From: Bacteroidales bacterium
GTDB taxonomy: Bacteria > Bacteroidota > Bacteroidia > Bacteroidales > UBA3824
Direction of reading: 5' to 3'
Assembly: GCA_017543645.1 (NCBI GenBank)
Contig: JAFYFR010000088.1
Location: forward strand, 1-26,964
Length of the DNA stretch: 26,964 nucleotides
A program made the position numbers and the translations under genes. The notes beneath the pieces were generated by a model. That model had not been told where the DNA came from, ran no database searches, and saw only the letters and a program-made list of their open reading frames with translations. The number at the start of each line of letters is the position of its first letter. The stretch's first letter is position 1. Of the stretch, positions 6,878 to 13,981 are shown one piece after another.

Positions 6878-7732
6878 TTATTCACCTTTGAATATCAGTT
6901 TAACCTTTTGCCAAAACGAGAGGCTCTGCTTCCCGGGCTGGGCGTCGGGCTGGACGGCGCGTTTTGGCTTTGGCAGCGGCACAGGGTCGAAACCTACGGC
7001 AAGAATGTTGACCATAAGGTCGTCGCGGAATATTTCGTGCGAGTGCACCTGCCACAGCAGATTGCTCTTAGGATTATGTTTTTGCACGTATCCGGCTATG
7101 ATATGCACCTCCATAATTGTGGCGGGCAAGCGGTCGGAGGTGTAGATATTGATAAGGTAGTCGCTGGCGCCGCTGAGGCTGAAGAGCGAAAAGGCAGACC
7201 TTATGGCGTCGATGGCGCGAGACTCGCCAAAGGCAATGCCGCTTGCCACCTTTGCCACTTTGGAATGGCATAGGATGGAGTTAAGGTCGGCAAAGTCGAC
7301 ATTAAGCTCAATGTTGCATTGCATTTTGTTGTTAACCGACACCACGTATGCCGCTATGGCTTCGAACCGTGCGTCCACGGTAACGGCGTTAACCATGCCG
7401 CAAAGCTGATAGTGAATAATGTCGCCGTCGGTGGACACGCCGCTGTCGCAGTCTAAAAAAAGGTGTGTGAGTATGCCGAGACCTTTAATGTGGCCGCCAA
7501 GCAATGAAACCAGCCGCGGCGAGCAGCACTGCGCCACAATAACCAGCAGCCTGTAACCGTCCAACAGCCCGGCGAGGGTTGCGCCGTCGGTCGACACCTT
7601 GGTAGGTACCTTGCTGCCAGGCAACTGGGCGTCGACCAAAAAGAGCCCCCGTATCGACCGGTAGCTCGAAAGCTTGTCGAGAATGTCGTCGCCATATCTG
7701 TCAATGGCCAAAAAAGCTACTTTTTGGTTCAT
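6878..7732 (-). CDS. Divergent FtsZ-like protein lacking the GTP-binding signature (284 aa)
   Basis: The order of segments follows FtsZ. Residues 4-36 (VAFLAI...GLFLVDAQ) match the first strand up to FtsZ's INTDAQ. Residues 62-93 (LLVIVAQCCSPRLVSLLGGH, GLGILTHLFL) sit where FtsZ has VFIAAGMGGGTGTGAAPVIA...GILTVGVV, but the Gly-rich T4 loop GGGTGTG is replaced by CCSPRLV. Residues 144-249 fit the FtsZ C-terminal domain: NVDFADLNSIL, SGIAFGESRAIDAIRSA, LSGASDYLINIYT and LMVNILAVGFD correspond to NVDFADVKTVM, G.GEDRA.EA, GA.GVLVNI and VTVVATGI. A Pro-rich linker (250-268) leads to a short basic tail, FWQKVKLIFKG. Length is below the usual 320-plus of FtsZ. It is probably a non-GTPase or altered tubulin-superfamily paralogue of unknown role; it is convergent with the 6086 gene. 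Confidence 0.65.
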   Translation of the reverse strand: MNQKVAFLAIDRYGDDILDKLSSYRSIRGLFLVDAQLPGSKVPTKVSTDGATLAGLLDGYRLLVIVAQCCSPRLVSLLGGHIKGLGILTHLFLDCDSGVSTDGDIIHYQLCGMVNAVTVDARFEAIAAYVVSVNNKMQCNIELNVDFADLNSILCHSKVAKVASGIAFGESRAIDAIRSAFSLFSLSGASDYLINIYTSDRLPATIMEVHIIAGYVQKHNPKSNLLWQVHSHEIFRDDLMVNILAVGFDPVPLPKPKRAVQPDAQPGKQSLSFWQKVKLIFKGE

Positions 7733-7786
7733 AGGGATAATGCAGGGTAGAGTTAATAAACATAATTCAGTTGTATATTATATCTG

Positions 7787-7794
7787 CAAATATA
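7787..7794 (-). promoter_or_regulatory. -7 element of the FtsZ-like gene
   Basis: Minus strand TATATTTG, 54 bp before the ATG at 7732. No good TTTG at the -33 position was found. Confidence 0.5.
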
Positions 7795-7968
7795 AGCAAA
7801 AAAAGCACTTGTCTGAAACATAATTGCTATTTTTGCACCATTATTGCAATTTTAATTTCAAAAACCGCAACCAGCTGCATCTTAAAAATAGAAAAAATTT
7901 TAACAAACGATACATGCCATCAAAATAATTGCTATATTTACAAACAAAAACTTAACACCTTATATTTA

Positions 7969-9015
7969 ATGGATACAACCGTATTAAAATGCCCCACCTG
8001 CGGCTCAAACCTTCAGTTCAACGCCGAAACGCAGAACTTTAAATGCGACTTCTGCGGCTCTGCGTTTACGCAGGAGGAGATTTTTAAGATAACAAAAGAT
8101 TCCGACGAAGACACCCGGACACAGGGACAGGACATCGAAAGCCAGCCCGAACTAAACCTTTTTGCCTGCCGGAACTGCGGCGCGGAGATGGTTACAGACG
8201 AAAACACCGCCGCCACATTCTGCGTGTACTGCGGCAGCGCGGGCATAATGAAGAGCCGTCTGGAAGGCAAGTTCCGCCCCGAGCTCATCATCCCCTTTAA
8301 AACCACCAAACAGGACGCCATCAACGCCTACAACAACTACCGCAAGGGCAAGCACCTCGCCCCCGACGAGTTCGGCAAAAAAGAGAACATCGAAAAAATC
8401 ACCGGCGTGTACATTCCGTTCTGGCTCTACGACGGCAATTCGAGAGGATTTCTCTCGGGCGAACGTCACGACATAACCACTTGGCGCAGCGGCGACTACC
8501 GTTACACCAAAACCGACATCTACCACGTGGAGCGCGCCGGCGACATAAGCTTTGAGAAAGTGCCAGCCGACGGCAGCAAGAAATTCGACGACGACACCAT
8601 GGACTCTATCGAGCCGTTCGACTTCAACGAGTTCCAGCCGTTCAACTACTCGTTTCTCTCAGGATTCCTTGCCGAAAAATACGACGTGGGACCCGAAGAA
8701 GACAAGGAACGCGCGCAGCTCCGCATGGGCAACTCGCTAATGGCATCGCTCTACGGCACTATCAGCGGCTCGCTCCTGGGCGCGCAACAGCAGAAAGACA
8801 CCGTATTTACCGGAATCCGCTACGCTATGCTGCCCGTGTGGATGCTCAACACCAAGATAAAAGACAAGATGCACACATTCGCCATGAACGGCCAGACCGG
8901 CAAAATCGTGGGCGACATACCTATCGACAAGGGCAAGGCGTGGAGATTTTTCTTTGTAAGAACGTTAATTGCAATGGCAATCCTCTGCGGACTGTCGTGG
9001 TTATTCTTTATGTAA
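7969..9015 (+). CDS. Double zinc-ribbon membrane-anchored protein (348 aa)
   Basis: The N-terminus carries a TFIIB-type zinc ribbon (KCPTCG, Cys8/11, and KCDFCG, Cys26/29) followed by a second ribbon (ACRNCG, Cys67/70, and FCVYCG, Cys85/88). Next comes a conserved block PELIIPFKTTKQDAINAYNNY and VYIPFWLYDG, typical of the Bacteroidota/Firmicutes family annotated 'TFIIB-type zinc ribbon-containing protein'. A single membrane helix ends the protein (about 327-347, FFFVRTLIAMAILCGLSWLFF). I chose ATG 7969 because MDTTVLKCPTCG starts right at the ribbon; the open frame reaches 7771 but that part is AT-rich leader. TATATTTA at 7933-7940 may be its -7 box. The TPM gene follows after 21 bp, so the two are likely co-transcribed. 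The function is unknown; an envelope quality-control role is often suggested for such pairs. Confidence 0.85.
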   Translation: MDTTVLKCPTCGSNLQFNAETQNFKCDFCGSAFTQEEIFKITKDSDEDTRTQGQDIESQPELNLFACRNCGAEMVTDENTAATFCVYCGSAGIMKSRLEGKFRPELIIPFKTTKQDAINAYNNYRKGKHLAPDEFGKKENIEKITGVYIPFWLYDGNSRGFLSGERHDITTWRSGDYRYTKTDIYHVERAGDISFEKVPADGSKKFDDDTMDSIEPFDFNEFQPFNYSFLSGFLAEKYDVGPEEDKERAQLRMGNSLMASLYGTISGSLLGAQQQKDTVFTGIRYAMLPVWMLNTKIKDKMHTFAMNGQTGKIVGDIPIDKGKAWRFFFVRTLIAMAILCGLSWLFFM

Positions 9016-9036
9016 AACCTATAAACCAACAGAATA

Positions 9037-10389
9037 ATGAAAAAACTTAGCATATTAATAACGGCGTTGCTGATAACCATCGCGGCAAGTGCGCAGATAA
9101 CCGGCAAGACGCAACTGCCCACCGTTACCAAAGATCAACGATGCATAATGATAGACTCAGATGGTAAATTTGATGTATACGAAAAAATCAACAACGAATT
9201 GGCAACAGCATCGGAAGCCATTCAAGGCGATGTACTAATAATTACCACACAATGTGAGGTTTACAACAAGTTTTTGGCAGACTTTTACAGTCAAAGTCCA
9301 TATAGCGACAACTGCGTAATACTCTTTCTCGATTATGTAAAAAACACATACCGCATCACCACTGCCGGCTACCTCAAAGATTACGAAGAATACATCAACT
9401 CAAGTTTTGAAGCCGCATTGCAAACCCTCTCGGATGATAGTTCCGACGATGAGTTTTTTGAGGCGTACATAGAATCGGTAGTAGAGAATTGCGCCTTAGG
9501 AGGAGGCACATCCACTTCGGATAATCACCAATCGGCAGCCGTTGACCTTCCCGACGACAACTGGGCTAAATACCAGATAGCACAGCGCACCGAGCAGAAT
9601 CCTTACGTGTTTAAATCTTTCCTTCAAGGCAACCTTACTCAGACACAGCTGCAGCTGGCGCTCGAGACTCCATACGTTGACACGGCAGTTAAGGTATACG
9701 ACGCTGCGGGCCTGCTCAACGAGAACGAAATAGCCAAGCTCCAAAAACGCATACATCAGTTCATCGACAAATACAACGTGGATATGGTGGTGGTGACAAT
9801 CAACCACAACAACAAAACCGACATGAACGGCGAGCTTCCGTCCGACAATTACGCAATGGACTTTTACGAGTACAACGACTTTGGCAAAGGCGAACAGACC
9901 AAAGAGGGCTACGACGGAGTGATACTGCTGATAGATATGCAGTACCGCAAATTCAGGATCTTAGACGTGGGTGTGCCCAACGACAAATGGGGCGTGGCAA
10001 GGTCTAACGTAGACAAATACGTGGAAAACATGGCGCCCGACCTCACCGCCAAAAACTACTACTCAGCCATCAACTACTTTATCGGCGCGTACGAGAGCGA
10101 CTACGATTACGAAATGTCGTTTCCTTGGATAAAATGCACGCTGTTTGCGCTCATACTCGGCTTCATACTCCTGTCGGTAGAAAAAGGCAAATACAAAAAC
10201 ATCCGCAAGGCGACATCGGCCGCCAACTACATTAAAGAAGGCTCGTTCCGCCTGACTGTCAACAAAGACACATTTGTAAGCACCCACACCACCAAGACCT
10301 ACGACCCGCCCCAGAAATCTTCGGGCGGCGGCGGCAGCCACAGCAGCTCGAGCGGCCGCTCATTCGGCGGCGGCGGCGGCAGCTTCTAA
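9037..10389 (+). CDS. TPM-domain (TLP18.3/Psb32/MOLO-1) membrane protein with Gly-rich tail (450 aa)
   Basis: The signal peptide is residues 1-20 (MKKLSILITALLITIAASAQ). Residues 218-352 form a TPM domain: VYDAAGLLNENEIAKLQKRI, VDMVVVTINHN, YDGVILLIDMQYRKFRILDVG and YYSAINYFIGAY. The region about 35-150 has a similar alpha/beta rhythm (GDVLIITTQC, NCVILFLDYVKNTYRITTAGYL) and may be a decayed second TPM domain. One membrane helix (about 362-381, KCTLFALILGFILLSVE) is followed by a cytoplasmic stretch and the tail SGGGGSHSSSSGRSFGGGGGSF, a hallmark of the family. TPM proteins include acid phosphatases and photosystem-repair factors; in bacteria the role is mostly unknown. It follows the zinc-ribbon gene by 21 bp and ends at a good terminator. 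Confidence 0.9.
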   Translation: MKKLSILITALLITIAASAQITGKTQLPTVTKDQRCIMIDSDGKFDVYEKINNELATASEAIQGDVLIITTQCEVYNKFLADFYSQSPYSDNCVILFLDYVKNTYRITTAGYLKDYEEYINSSFEAALQTLSDDSSDDEFFEAYIESVVENCALGGGTSTSDNHQSAAVDLPDDNWAKYQIAQRTEQNPYVFKSFLQGNLTQTQLQLALETPYVDTAVKVYDAAGLLNENEIAKLQKRIHQFIDKYNVDMVVVTINHNNKTDMNGELPSDNYAMDFYEYNDFGKGEQTKEGYDGVILLIDMQYRKFRILDVGVPNDKWGVARSNVDKYVENMAPDLTAKNYYSAINYFIGAYESDYDYEMSFPWIKCTLFALILGFILLSVEKGKYKNIRKATSAANYIKEGSFRLTVNKDTFVSTHTTKTYDPPQKSSGGGGSHSSSSGRSFGGGGGSF

Positions 10390-10416
10390 ACTCCCCTGCC
10401 AACGGCAAAAGACAAT

Positions 10417-10446
10417 AAAGCCCGGTGTCAACGACATCGGGCTTTT
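10417..10446 (+). terminator. Rho-independent terminator after the TPM gene
   Basis: AAAGCCCGGTGTC, loop AAC, GACATCGGGCTTTT, with one G-T pair in a 13-bp stem. It starts 28 bp after the stop at 10389 and may also end the ferredoxin transcript arriving from the other side. Confidence 0.8.
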
Positions 10447-10487
10447 CATTCTTCTCAATTAAAAAATAAATAACAGGGAAAGAAATT

Positions 10488-10658
10488 CTATTCTGGTTTG
10501 ATAGCACCGCAGGGGCAAACATCTGCACAAGCGCCACATTCAACACATTTTTCGGGGTCGATAGAGTAAACATCGCCTTCCATGATAGCCTCTTGAGGGC
10601 ACTCGTCCTTGCAAGTACCGCAAGCCTGACATTCGTCTTTTACAATAATATAAGCCAT
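10488..10658 (-). CDS. 2x[4Fe-4S] ferredoxin (56 aa)
   Basis: Small soluble electron carrier. It has two complete CxxCxxCxxxC(P) motifs: CQACGTCKDECP (Cys11/14/17/21) and CVECGACADVCP (Cys40/43/46/50), each set binding one [4Fe-4S] cluster with crossed ligation of the last Cys. The 56-residue length is that of clostridial-type ferredoxin. The start is the ATG at 10658 (MAYIIVKDECQACGTC); an upstream in-frame extension to 10787 is low-complexity. A TATATTTG -7 element lies 44 bp before it. It is monocistronic as far as can be seen. Redox partners are not encoded nearby; typical ones would be pyruvate:ferredoxin oxidoreductase or Rnf. Confidence 0.95.
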   Translation of the reverse strand: MAYIIVKDECQACGTCKDECPQEAIMEGDVYSIDPEKCVECGACADVCPCGAIKPE

Positions 10659-10701
10659 AATTGTATAAATTTGATTGTTTGTTTTGTTTGTTTTATCAGT
10701 G

Positions 10702-10709
10702 CAAATATA
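10702..10709 (-). promoter_or_regulatory. -7 element of the ferredoxin gene
   Basis: Minus strand TATATTTG, 43 bp before the ATG at 10658. The -33 region is T-rich without an exact TTTG. Confidence 0.55.
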
Positions 10710-10767
10710 CGGATAAAAATGAAAAACGGATGAAAAAATGGAATTTTTTTTTTTAAGAATTGTGGAA

Positions 10768-11106
10768 TCAATTTGACCTTGCTTCATTTACAAGCCAAGA
10801 GATGTATTCGTCGCTCACGTTGCTTATTTCGCTTTTGTCGTAGATTGTCAGGAGCGTAACTTCGGCATCGTCGGATACATGTACGGCAAGAGTCAGCACT
10901 CGTGCGCCACCGCTTTTCCCCCCGCCTTTGGAACTAATGGCAAGACGTATCTTACGGACGCCCTTGCCTAACTCCGTGCCTTTAAAGGGATTGGATAATA
11001 ATTCTTGCTGCAAAGATAAGAGATCTTTTTTTAGCGACTTATATTTCTTTGCCAACCTACGAGCCTGACGTTCAAAGTCTCTTACTGTTTTAAAAGTTAC
11101 ATTCAT
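10768..11106 (-). CDS. RelE/ParE-like toxin of a type II toxin-antitoxin pair (112 aa)
   Basis: Small basic protein with the RelE-fold layout: N-terminal helices rich in Lys/Arg (FERQARRLAKKYKSLKKDLLSLQQEL), then beta strands with GKGVRKIRLAISSKGGGKSGGARVLTLAVH and the typical closing strand VTLLTIYDKSEISNVSDEYISWLV. Members are usually ribosome-dependent mRNA endonucleases or gyrase poisons; which applies cannot be told here. The start codon overlaps the stop of the upstream 86-codon gene by 4 bp (11103-11106), the classic translational coupling of antitoxin then toxin. The Gly-rich loop GGGKSGG is longer than in most RelE proteins but keeps the frame. Confidence 0.8.
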   Translation of the reverse strand: MNVTFKTVRDFERQARRLAKKYKSLKKDLLSLQQELLSNPFKGTELGKGVRKIRLAISSKGGGKSGGARVLTLAVHVSDDAEVTLLTIYDKSEISNVSDEYISWLVNEARSN

Positions 11107-11363
11107 AAAACCTCCTCCTCTTCGGAATCAAGTTCGGCAAGAAACTCATCCATTGTTTTTAATTTTATTTCTCCACGTTTAGCGCGTTCCACTTCGTCGA
11201 GAGCACTAAGGAGAGTTTCTTTAACGTACTTCTTTTGTTTAGCGGTTTTTGGATCATCGGCGGCAGGCTCTATAAGCTTGTCAGCAAGCCAGCGGCGGTC
11301 TTTCATCGGTAACGACAGACCCTGAATATATGTCCAAAGATTGTTGAGTGCAAATGTTGTCAT
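11103..11363 (-). CDS. Antitoxin partner of the RelE-like toxin (86 aa)
   Basis: Acidic protein (C-terminus DEFLAELDSEEEEVL) placed directly upstream of, and overlapping, the RelE-like toxin gene; these two facts make it the antitoxin. The N-terminus MTTFALNNLWTYIQGLSLPMKDRRWLADKLIE contains a helix pair resembling the 'LS...R.WLA..L' element of Bacteroidota antitoxins, but I cannot name the DNA-binding fold. Expression is from the promoter at 11392-11422, and autorepression is expected for the family. The promoter, leader and first codons are nearly the same as those of the antitoxin gene at 11544-11807. Confidence 0.75.
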   Translation of the reverse strand: MTTFALNNLWTYIQGLSLPMKDRRWLADKLIEPAADDPKTAKQKKYVKETLLSALDEVERAKRGEIKLKTMDEFLAELDSEEEEVL

Positions 11364-11391
11364 AATGCAATTGTTTTTGGGGTTTATGATG

Positions 11392-11422
11392 CAAAGATAT
11401 ACATTATTATTTATATAACAAA
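11392..11422 (-). promoter_or_regulatory. Promoter of the RelE-type toxin-antitoxin pair
   Basis: Minus strand TTTG (11422-11419), 19 nt, TATCTTTG (11399-11392). The -33 box lies inside the last codons of the truncated PIN frame. Confidence 0.65.
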
Positions 11423-11547
11423 TCGTCTAATTGGTTAACAAATGCTGTTGATGAGAAGAATGGAATAATAGTCTCAGCATTATCGGCACCCTCTCGGTTA
11501 TCGATAAAGTCAATCAGAATGTTTGTATCAATAAAAATCCTTTTCAT
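11407..11547 (-). pseudogene. Truncated PIN-domain (VapC-like) toxin, 46 codons
   Basis: The reading frame starts with ATG at 11547, overlapping the TGA of the upstream antitoxin by 4 bp, and reads MKRIFIDTNILIDFID with the first catalytic Asp of the PIN fold (FIDTN). After residue 20 or so the sequence (ADNAETIIPFFSSTAFVNQL) quickly ends at TAA 11409-11407. A PIN domain needs about 130 residues and three or four acidic sites, so most of the toxin is gone, probably by a deletion that brought the next toxin-antitoxin promoter close. It is almost certainly inactive as a ribonuclease. Confidence 0.75.
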
Positions 11548-11807
11548 TTTTGCATAATATAGGCTAACCGAGGATCATTGGCTATGTCTTCTTCTGTAAT
11601 ATGTACCATTCCACGTAATTTTTTAATAGAAGGAGGCAATTCTCTAAGATGCTTGGAAACAGGCATCTTACGTGGTGTTTCATCTGCCTTGGGTTGGTTG
11701 CGAACCAAGTCTTTCACAAAAGTGAGTATTTTTTGCAATAAAACTTCACTTTCGAGCAAGGGATTGATTTCTCGAAATAGTTCAGCACGAAGTTCTAATG
11801 TTGTCAT
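11544..11807 (-). CDS. Orphaned antitoxin of a PIN-type toxin-antitoxin pair (87 aa)
   Basis: The protein begins MTTLELRAELFREINPLLES and has a helical N-terminal half (VLLQKILTFVKDLV), a basic Pro-rich middle and a C-terminal strip VSKHLRELPPSIKKLRGMVHITEEDIANDPRLAYIMQK expected to wrap the toxin. It overlaps the truncated PIN frame by 4 bp, so it was the antitoxin of that toxin. The partial gene at 26837 encodes a relative (LRAELFQNINPLLDDESLL), so this is a multi-copy family in the genome. It has its own promoter at 11836-11866. With its toxin destroyed it may persist as an anti-addiction element or be decaying; no break is visible in it. Confidence 0.75.
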   Translation of the reverse strand: MTTLELRAELFREINPLLESEVLLQKILTFVKDLVRNQPKADETPRKMPVSKHLRELPPSIKKLRGMVHITEEDIANDPRLAYIMQK

Positions 11808-11835
11808 AATGCTATTGTTTTTTGGGTTATGATGG

Positions 11836-11866
11836 CAAAGATATACATTATTTGTTATTTCGCCAA
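11836..11866 (-). promoter_or_regulatory. Promoter of the orphaned antitoxin
   Basis: Minus strand TTG (11866-11864), 20 nt, TATCTTTG (11843-11836), inside the 3' end of the CvfB-like gene. The block from ATACATTATT through the start codon is nearly identical to the one in front of the 11363 gene. Confidence 0.6.
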
Positions 11867-12691
11867 CCTTATTCCTCCATCCTCAATCACTATCAAATGT
11901 TGTTTATACAACCCGCCAATTGCTTTTTTAAATACCTTTTTGCTAATGCCGAACACACGCTGAATGTCGTCGGGTGAAGATTTGTCGGAATATGGCAGGT
12001 AGCCGCGGTTGTCTTGGAGCTTCTTATAAATAATCTCTTCGGTAGAATCCACAAGTTTTGCGCTTGATTTTTCGAGCATTACGTCGATGCGCATATCATC
12101 TTCGCGGATTTTGTTGACATAGCCGTATGTGTATTCGCCGGAATGTACGGGGCGGAACATTTCAGAATTGTAAATCATTCCCCAATGGGCATTGTCTACA
12201 ATCACCTTGTAGCCAAGTTCGGTGCGCTGATGAATAAATATTTCAACACGTTCGCCGTGGTAGTATTCGGGGTCGCGGGGAGAGAGAAACTTGTTGAGTT
12301 TCTGCGAACACACAATACGGTTGGTATTTTGGTCTAAGTAAATATAAACAAAGTATCTACGACCAACACTCGGCTTATCTTTCTGCTCGCTAAACGGCAA
12401 GAGGAGGTCTTTGTCCAAACCCCAGTCGAGGAACGCGCCCACCTTAGAGGTCTGCACACATTCGAGCCAAGCGAACTGCCCCACGTGAGCCACCGGCACA
12501 TCGGTGATAGCCACAAGGCGGTCTTCTGAGTCGGTGTAGACAAAAGCGTCCACCTCGCTGCCCACCTTCATATCGGGCGTAACGTAGCGTTTGGGCATAA
12601 GTATTTCGCCGAGGTCTTCGCCGTTGAGATAGATGCCGTTGTCGCTCTGACGCAAAACCTGCATCTTGTTGGTATATCCTATTTCTATCAT
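11855..12691 (-). CDS. CvfB-like S1-domain RNA-binding protein (278 aa)
   Basis: CvfB/YitL family, a nucleic-acid-binding regulator first described in Gram-positive bacteria. The sequence shows consecutive S1-type beta barrels: residues 1-65 (NGIYLNGEDLGEILMPKRYV, GSEVDAFVYTDSEDRLVAIT), 66-140 (VGQFAWLECVQTSKVGAFLDWGLDKDLLLPFSEQ, a clear S1 pattern) and about 140-215, followed by a C-terminal winged-helix region (216-278, SSPDDIQRVFGISKKVFKKAIGGLYKQHLIVI). The length of about 280 is normal. The ATG at 12691 lies 12 bp after the CvpA-like gene stop, so it is the last gene of a minus-strand operon. Family members bind RNA and affect virulence or stress gene expression; its target here is unknown. 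Confidence 0.88.
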   Translation of the reverse strand: MIEIGYTNKMQVLRQSDNGIYLNGEDLGEILMPKRYVTPDMKVGSEVDAFVYTDSEDRLVAITDVPVAHVGQFAWLECVQTSKVGAFLDWGLDKDLLLPFSEQKDKPSVGRRYFVYIYLDQNTNRIVCSQKLNKFLSPRDPEYYHGERVEIFIHQRTELGYKVIVDNAHWGMIYNSEMFRPVHSGEYTYGYVNKIREDDMRIDVMLEKSSAKLVDSTEEIIYKKLQDNRGYLPYSDKSSPDDIQRVFGISKKVFKKAIGGLYKQHLIVIEDGGIRLAK

Positions 12692-12703
12692 AAAAGTAAC
12701 GTG

Positions 12704-13258
12704 TTATTGATTTTCATTATTGGAGGGATGTTCGAAGGGACGGTAATCTTTTTTGTCCATACGCAGGTATGGGAAAATCTTAGTAACCATCCAAATGCTT
12801 GCAGCCGAAAGACGGCTCGTCTTGGCACTCTGAGGCAGAAACTGGGCGTGGTCTTCTACTTTGAAAAGCGTTACAAGATATACGGCGGCTATGAAAAAAT
12901 ACTTTATACCGCCGAACACCGCGCCTAAGGCCCTGTTGGTAAAACCCTTCTGCACATCGGCTATATGTCGGCTCACTCGTCCGCTGATATTCATGGTAAG
13001 ATAGATAGCACCGACAAAGAGTATCGCCATCACCACCATAGCAAAAAGGTCGGGGACATCGCTACGAGGCGAAAGGAAACGGTAAACCTGTTTCGAAATA
13101 TTAACGCAGATAGTAAGTCCGACAACAAGGGTAAACAGCGAGATGCTCTGAACAATAACGCCTTGCGCAAAACCTCTGTATGCGCCTACGACTATTAATA
13201 TTATCATCACGAAGTCGAAAAAACTAACCCAACCGTCAAAACCAATCGAAACGTTCAT
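12704..13258 (-). CDS. CvpA family membrane protein (184 aa)
   Basis: Inner-membrane protein with four predicted helices: FFDFVMIILIVVGAYRGFAQG (the diagnostic CvpA start, with RGFxxG), VQSISLFTLVVGLTICVNI, LFAMVVMAILFVGAIYLTM and GAVFGGIKYFFIAAVYLVTLF. The short charged C-terminus ends HPSNNENQ. CvpA was named for a role in colicin V production and is now linked to envelope homeostasis. I take ATG 13258; a GTG two codons upstream (13264) is also in frame. It lies 12 bp before the CvfB-like gene and 56 bp after the deacetylase gene, within the same minus-strand run. The neighbours (deacetylase, DUF2723) fit a cell-envelope setting. Confidence 0.88.
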   Translation of the reverse strand: MNVSIGFDGWVSFFDFVMIILIVVGAYRGFAQGVIVQSISLFTLVVGLTICVNISKQVYRFLSPRSDVPDLFAMVVMAILFVGAIYLTMNISGRVSRHIADVQKGFTNRALGAVFGGIKYFFIAAVYLVTLFKVEDHAQFLPQSAKTSRLSAASIWMVTKIFPYLRMDKKDYRPFEHPSNNENQ

Positions 13259-13314
13259 GTCCACTAAATTTTAGTCAGCGTAAAATTAAATAAAATAATC
13301 AATTGAATAACAAA

Positions 13315-13980
13315 CTAAAGTATCATTTTTTCGGAATTATTCAAAAAATTGTTTACACCGTCGGGAATGGGGTCGAAAGCGAAACCCAGCTCCGAGTAAT
13401 ATTCCAACGTCCGACGGAGGGCATAACGCTGGCGCGGCTCGGCTTTGATATTGTCGTGAAACAGCAATATAGAGCCGGAGGAAGCGTTTCGGAGCACATT
13501 CTGCCAGCACTCCTGGGGCGAGAGACGCTTGTTGTAGTCTTCGGAAAGCACGTCCCACAGCACCACTTTCTTCTCCTTGTTGATAATACGTGCCTGCGGC
13601 TTGCGTATCAGTCCGTAGGGCGGACGGAAAAGTTTTGTCCTGATGTACTGGTCGGCGAGATGGACATTCTGCACATAGTCTTTGACTTTTGAGCGTGTTC
13701 CTTTGAGATGGTTGAATGTGTGGTTTCCCACGCTGTGTCCGCCATTCAGTATCTGCTGGTATATGTCGGGGTAACGCAGCACATTCTCGCCCACGCAGAA
13801 GAAGGTAGCCTTTGCGCCAAACTCGGCGAGCATCTCCAGTGTTCCGGGTGTAAGCTCAGGTATGGGACCGTCGTCGATGGTGATATACAACACCTTGCGC
13901 CCCTCCCCGGGATTAATCTTCCAGAGGAAGTTCTTGAAAAAAAACCTTAGCAGATTGGGCGGATGCACTATAATGTCCAT
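13315..13980 (-). CDS. Polysaccharide deacetylase family protein, NodB homology (221 aa)
   Basis: Zinc-dependent carbohydrate esterase 4 type enzyme that removes acetyl groups from N-acetylated sugars. All NodB motifs are present: TIDDGP (Asp37-Asp38, base and metal), HTFNH (His87, His91, metal), RPPYG (119-123), WDVLSEDY (142-149) and ILLFHDN (171-177, catalytic His). The N-terminus MDIIVHPPNLLRFFFKNFLWKI could lie at the membrane surface but is not a standard signal peptide, so export is uncertain. I take ATG 13980, 1 bp from the stop of the DUF2723 gene; an in-frame ATG at 14001 would overlap that gene by 20 bp. Likely substrates are peptidoglycan or a surface glycan; the coupling to a GT117-type gene favours a glycan. 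Confidence 0.92.
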   Translation of the reverse strand: MDIIVHPPNLLRFFFKNFLWKINPGEGRKVLYITIDDGPIPELTPGTLEMLAEFGAKATFFCVGENVLRYPDIYQQILNGGHSVGNHTFNHLKGTRSKVKDYVQNVHLADQYIRTKLFRPPYGLIRKPQARIINKEKKVVLWDVLSEDYNKRLSPQECWQNVLRNASSGSILLFHDNIKAEPRQRYALRRTLEYYSELGFAFDPIPDGVNNFLNNSEKMIL

Positions 13981-13981
13981 T

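Noticed and set aside
7771..7968. 66-codon extension before the zinc-ribbon protein
   Set aside because: AT-rich leader with Cys/Lys/Ile-rich nonsense translation; a -7-like box lies inside it and the family starts at MDTTVLKCPTCG.
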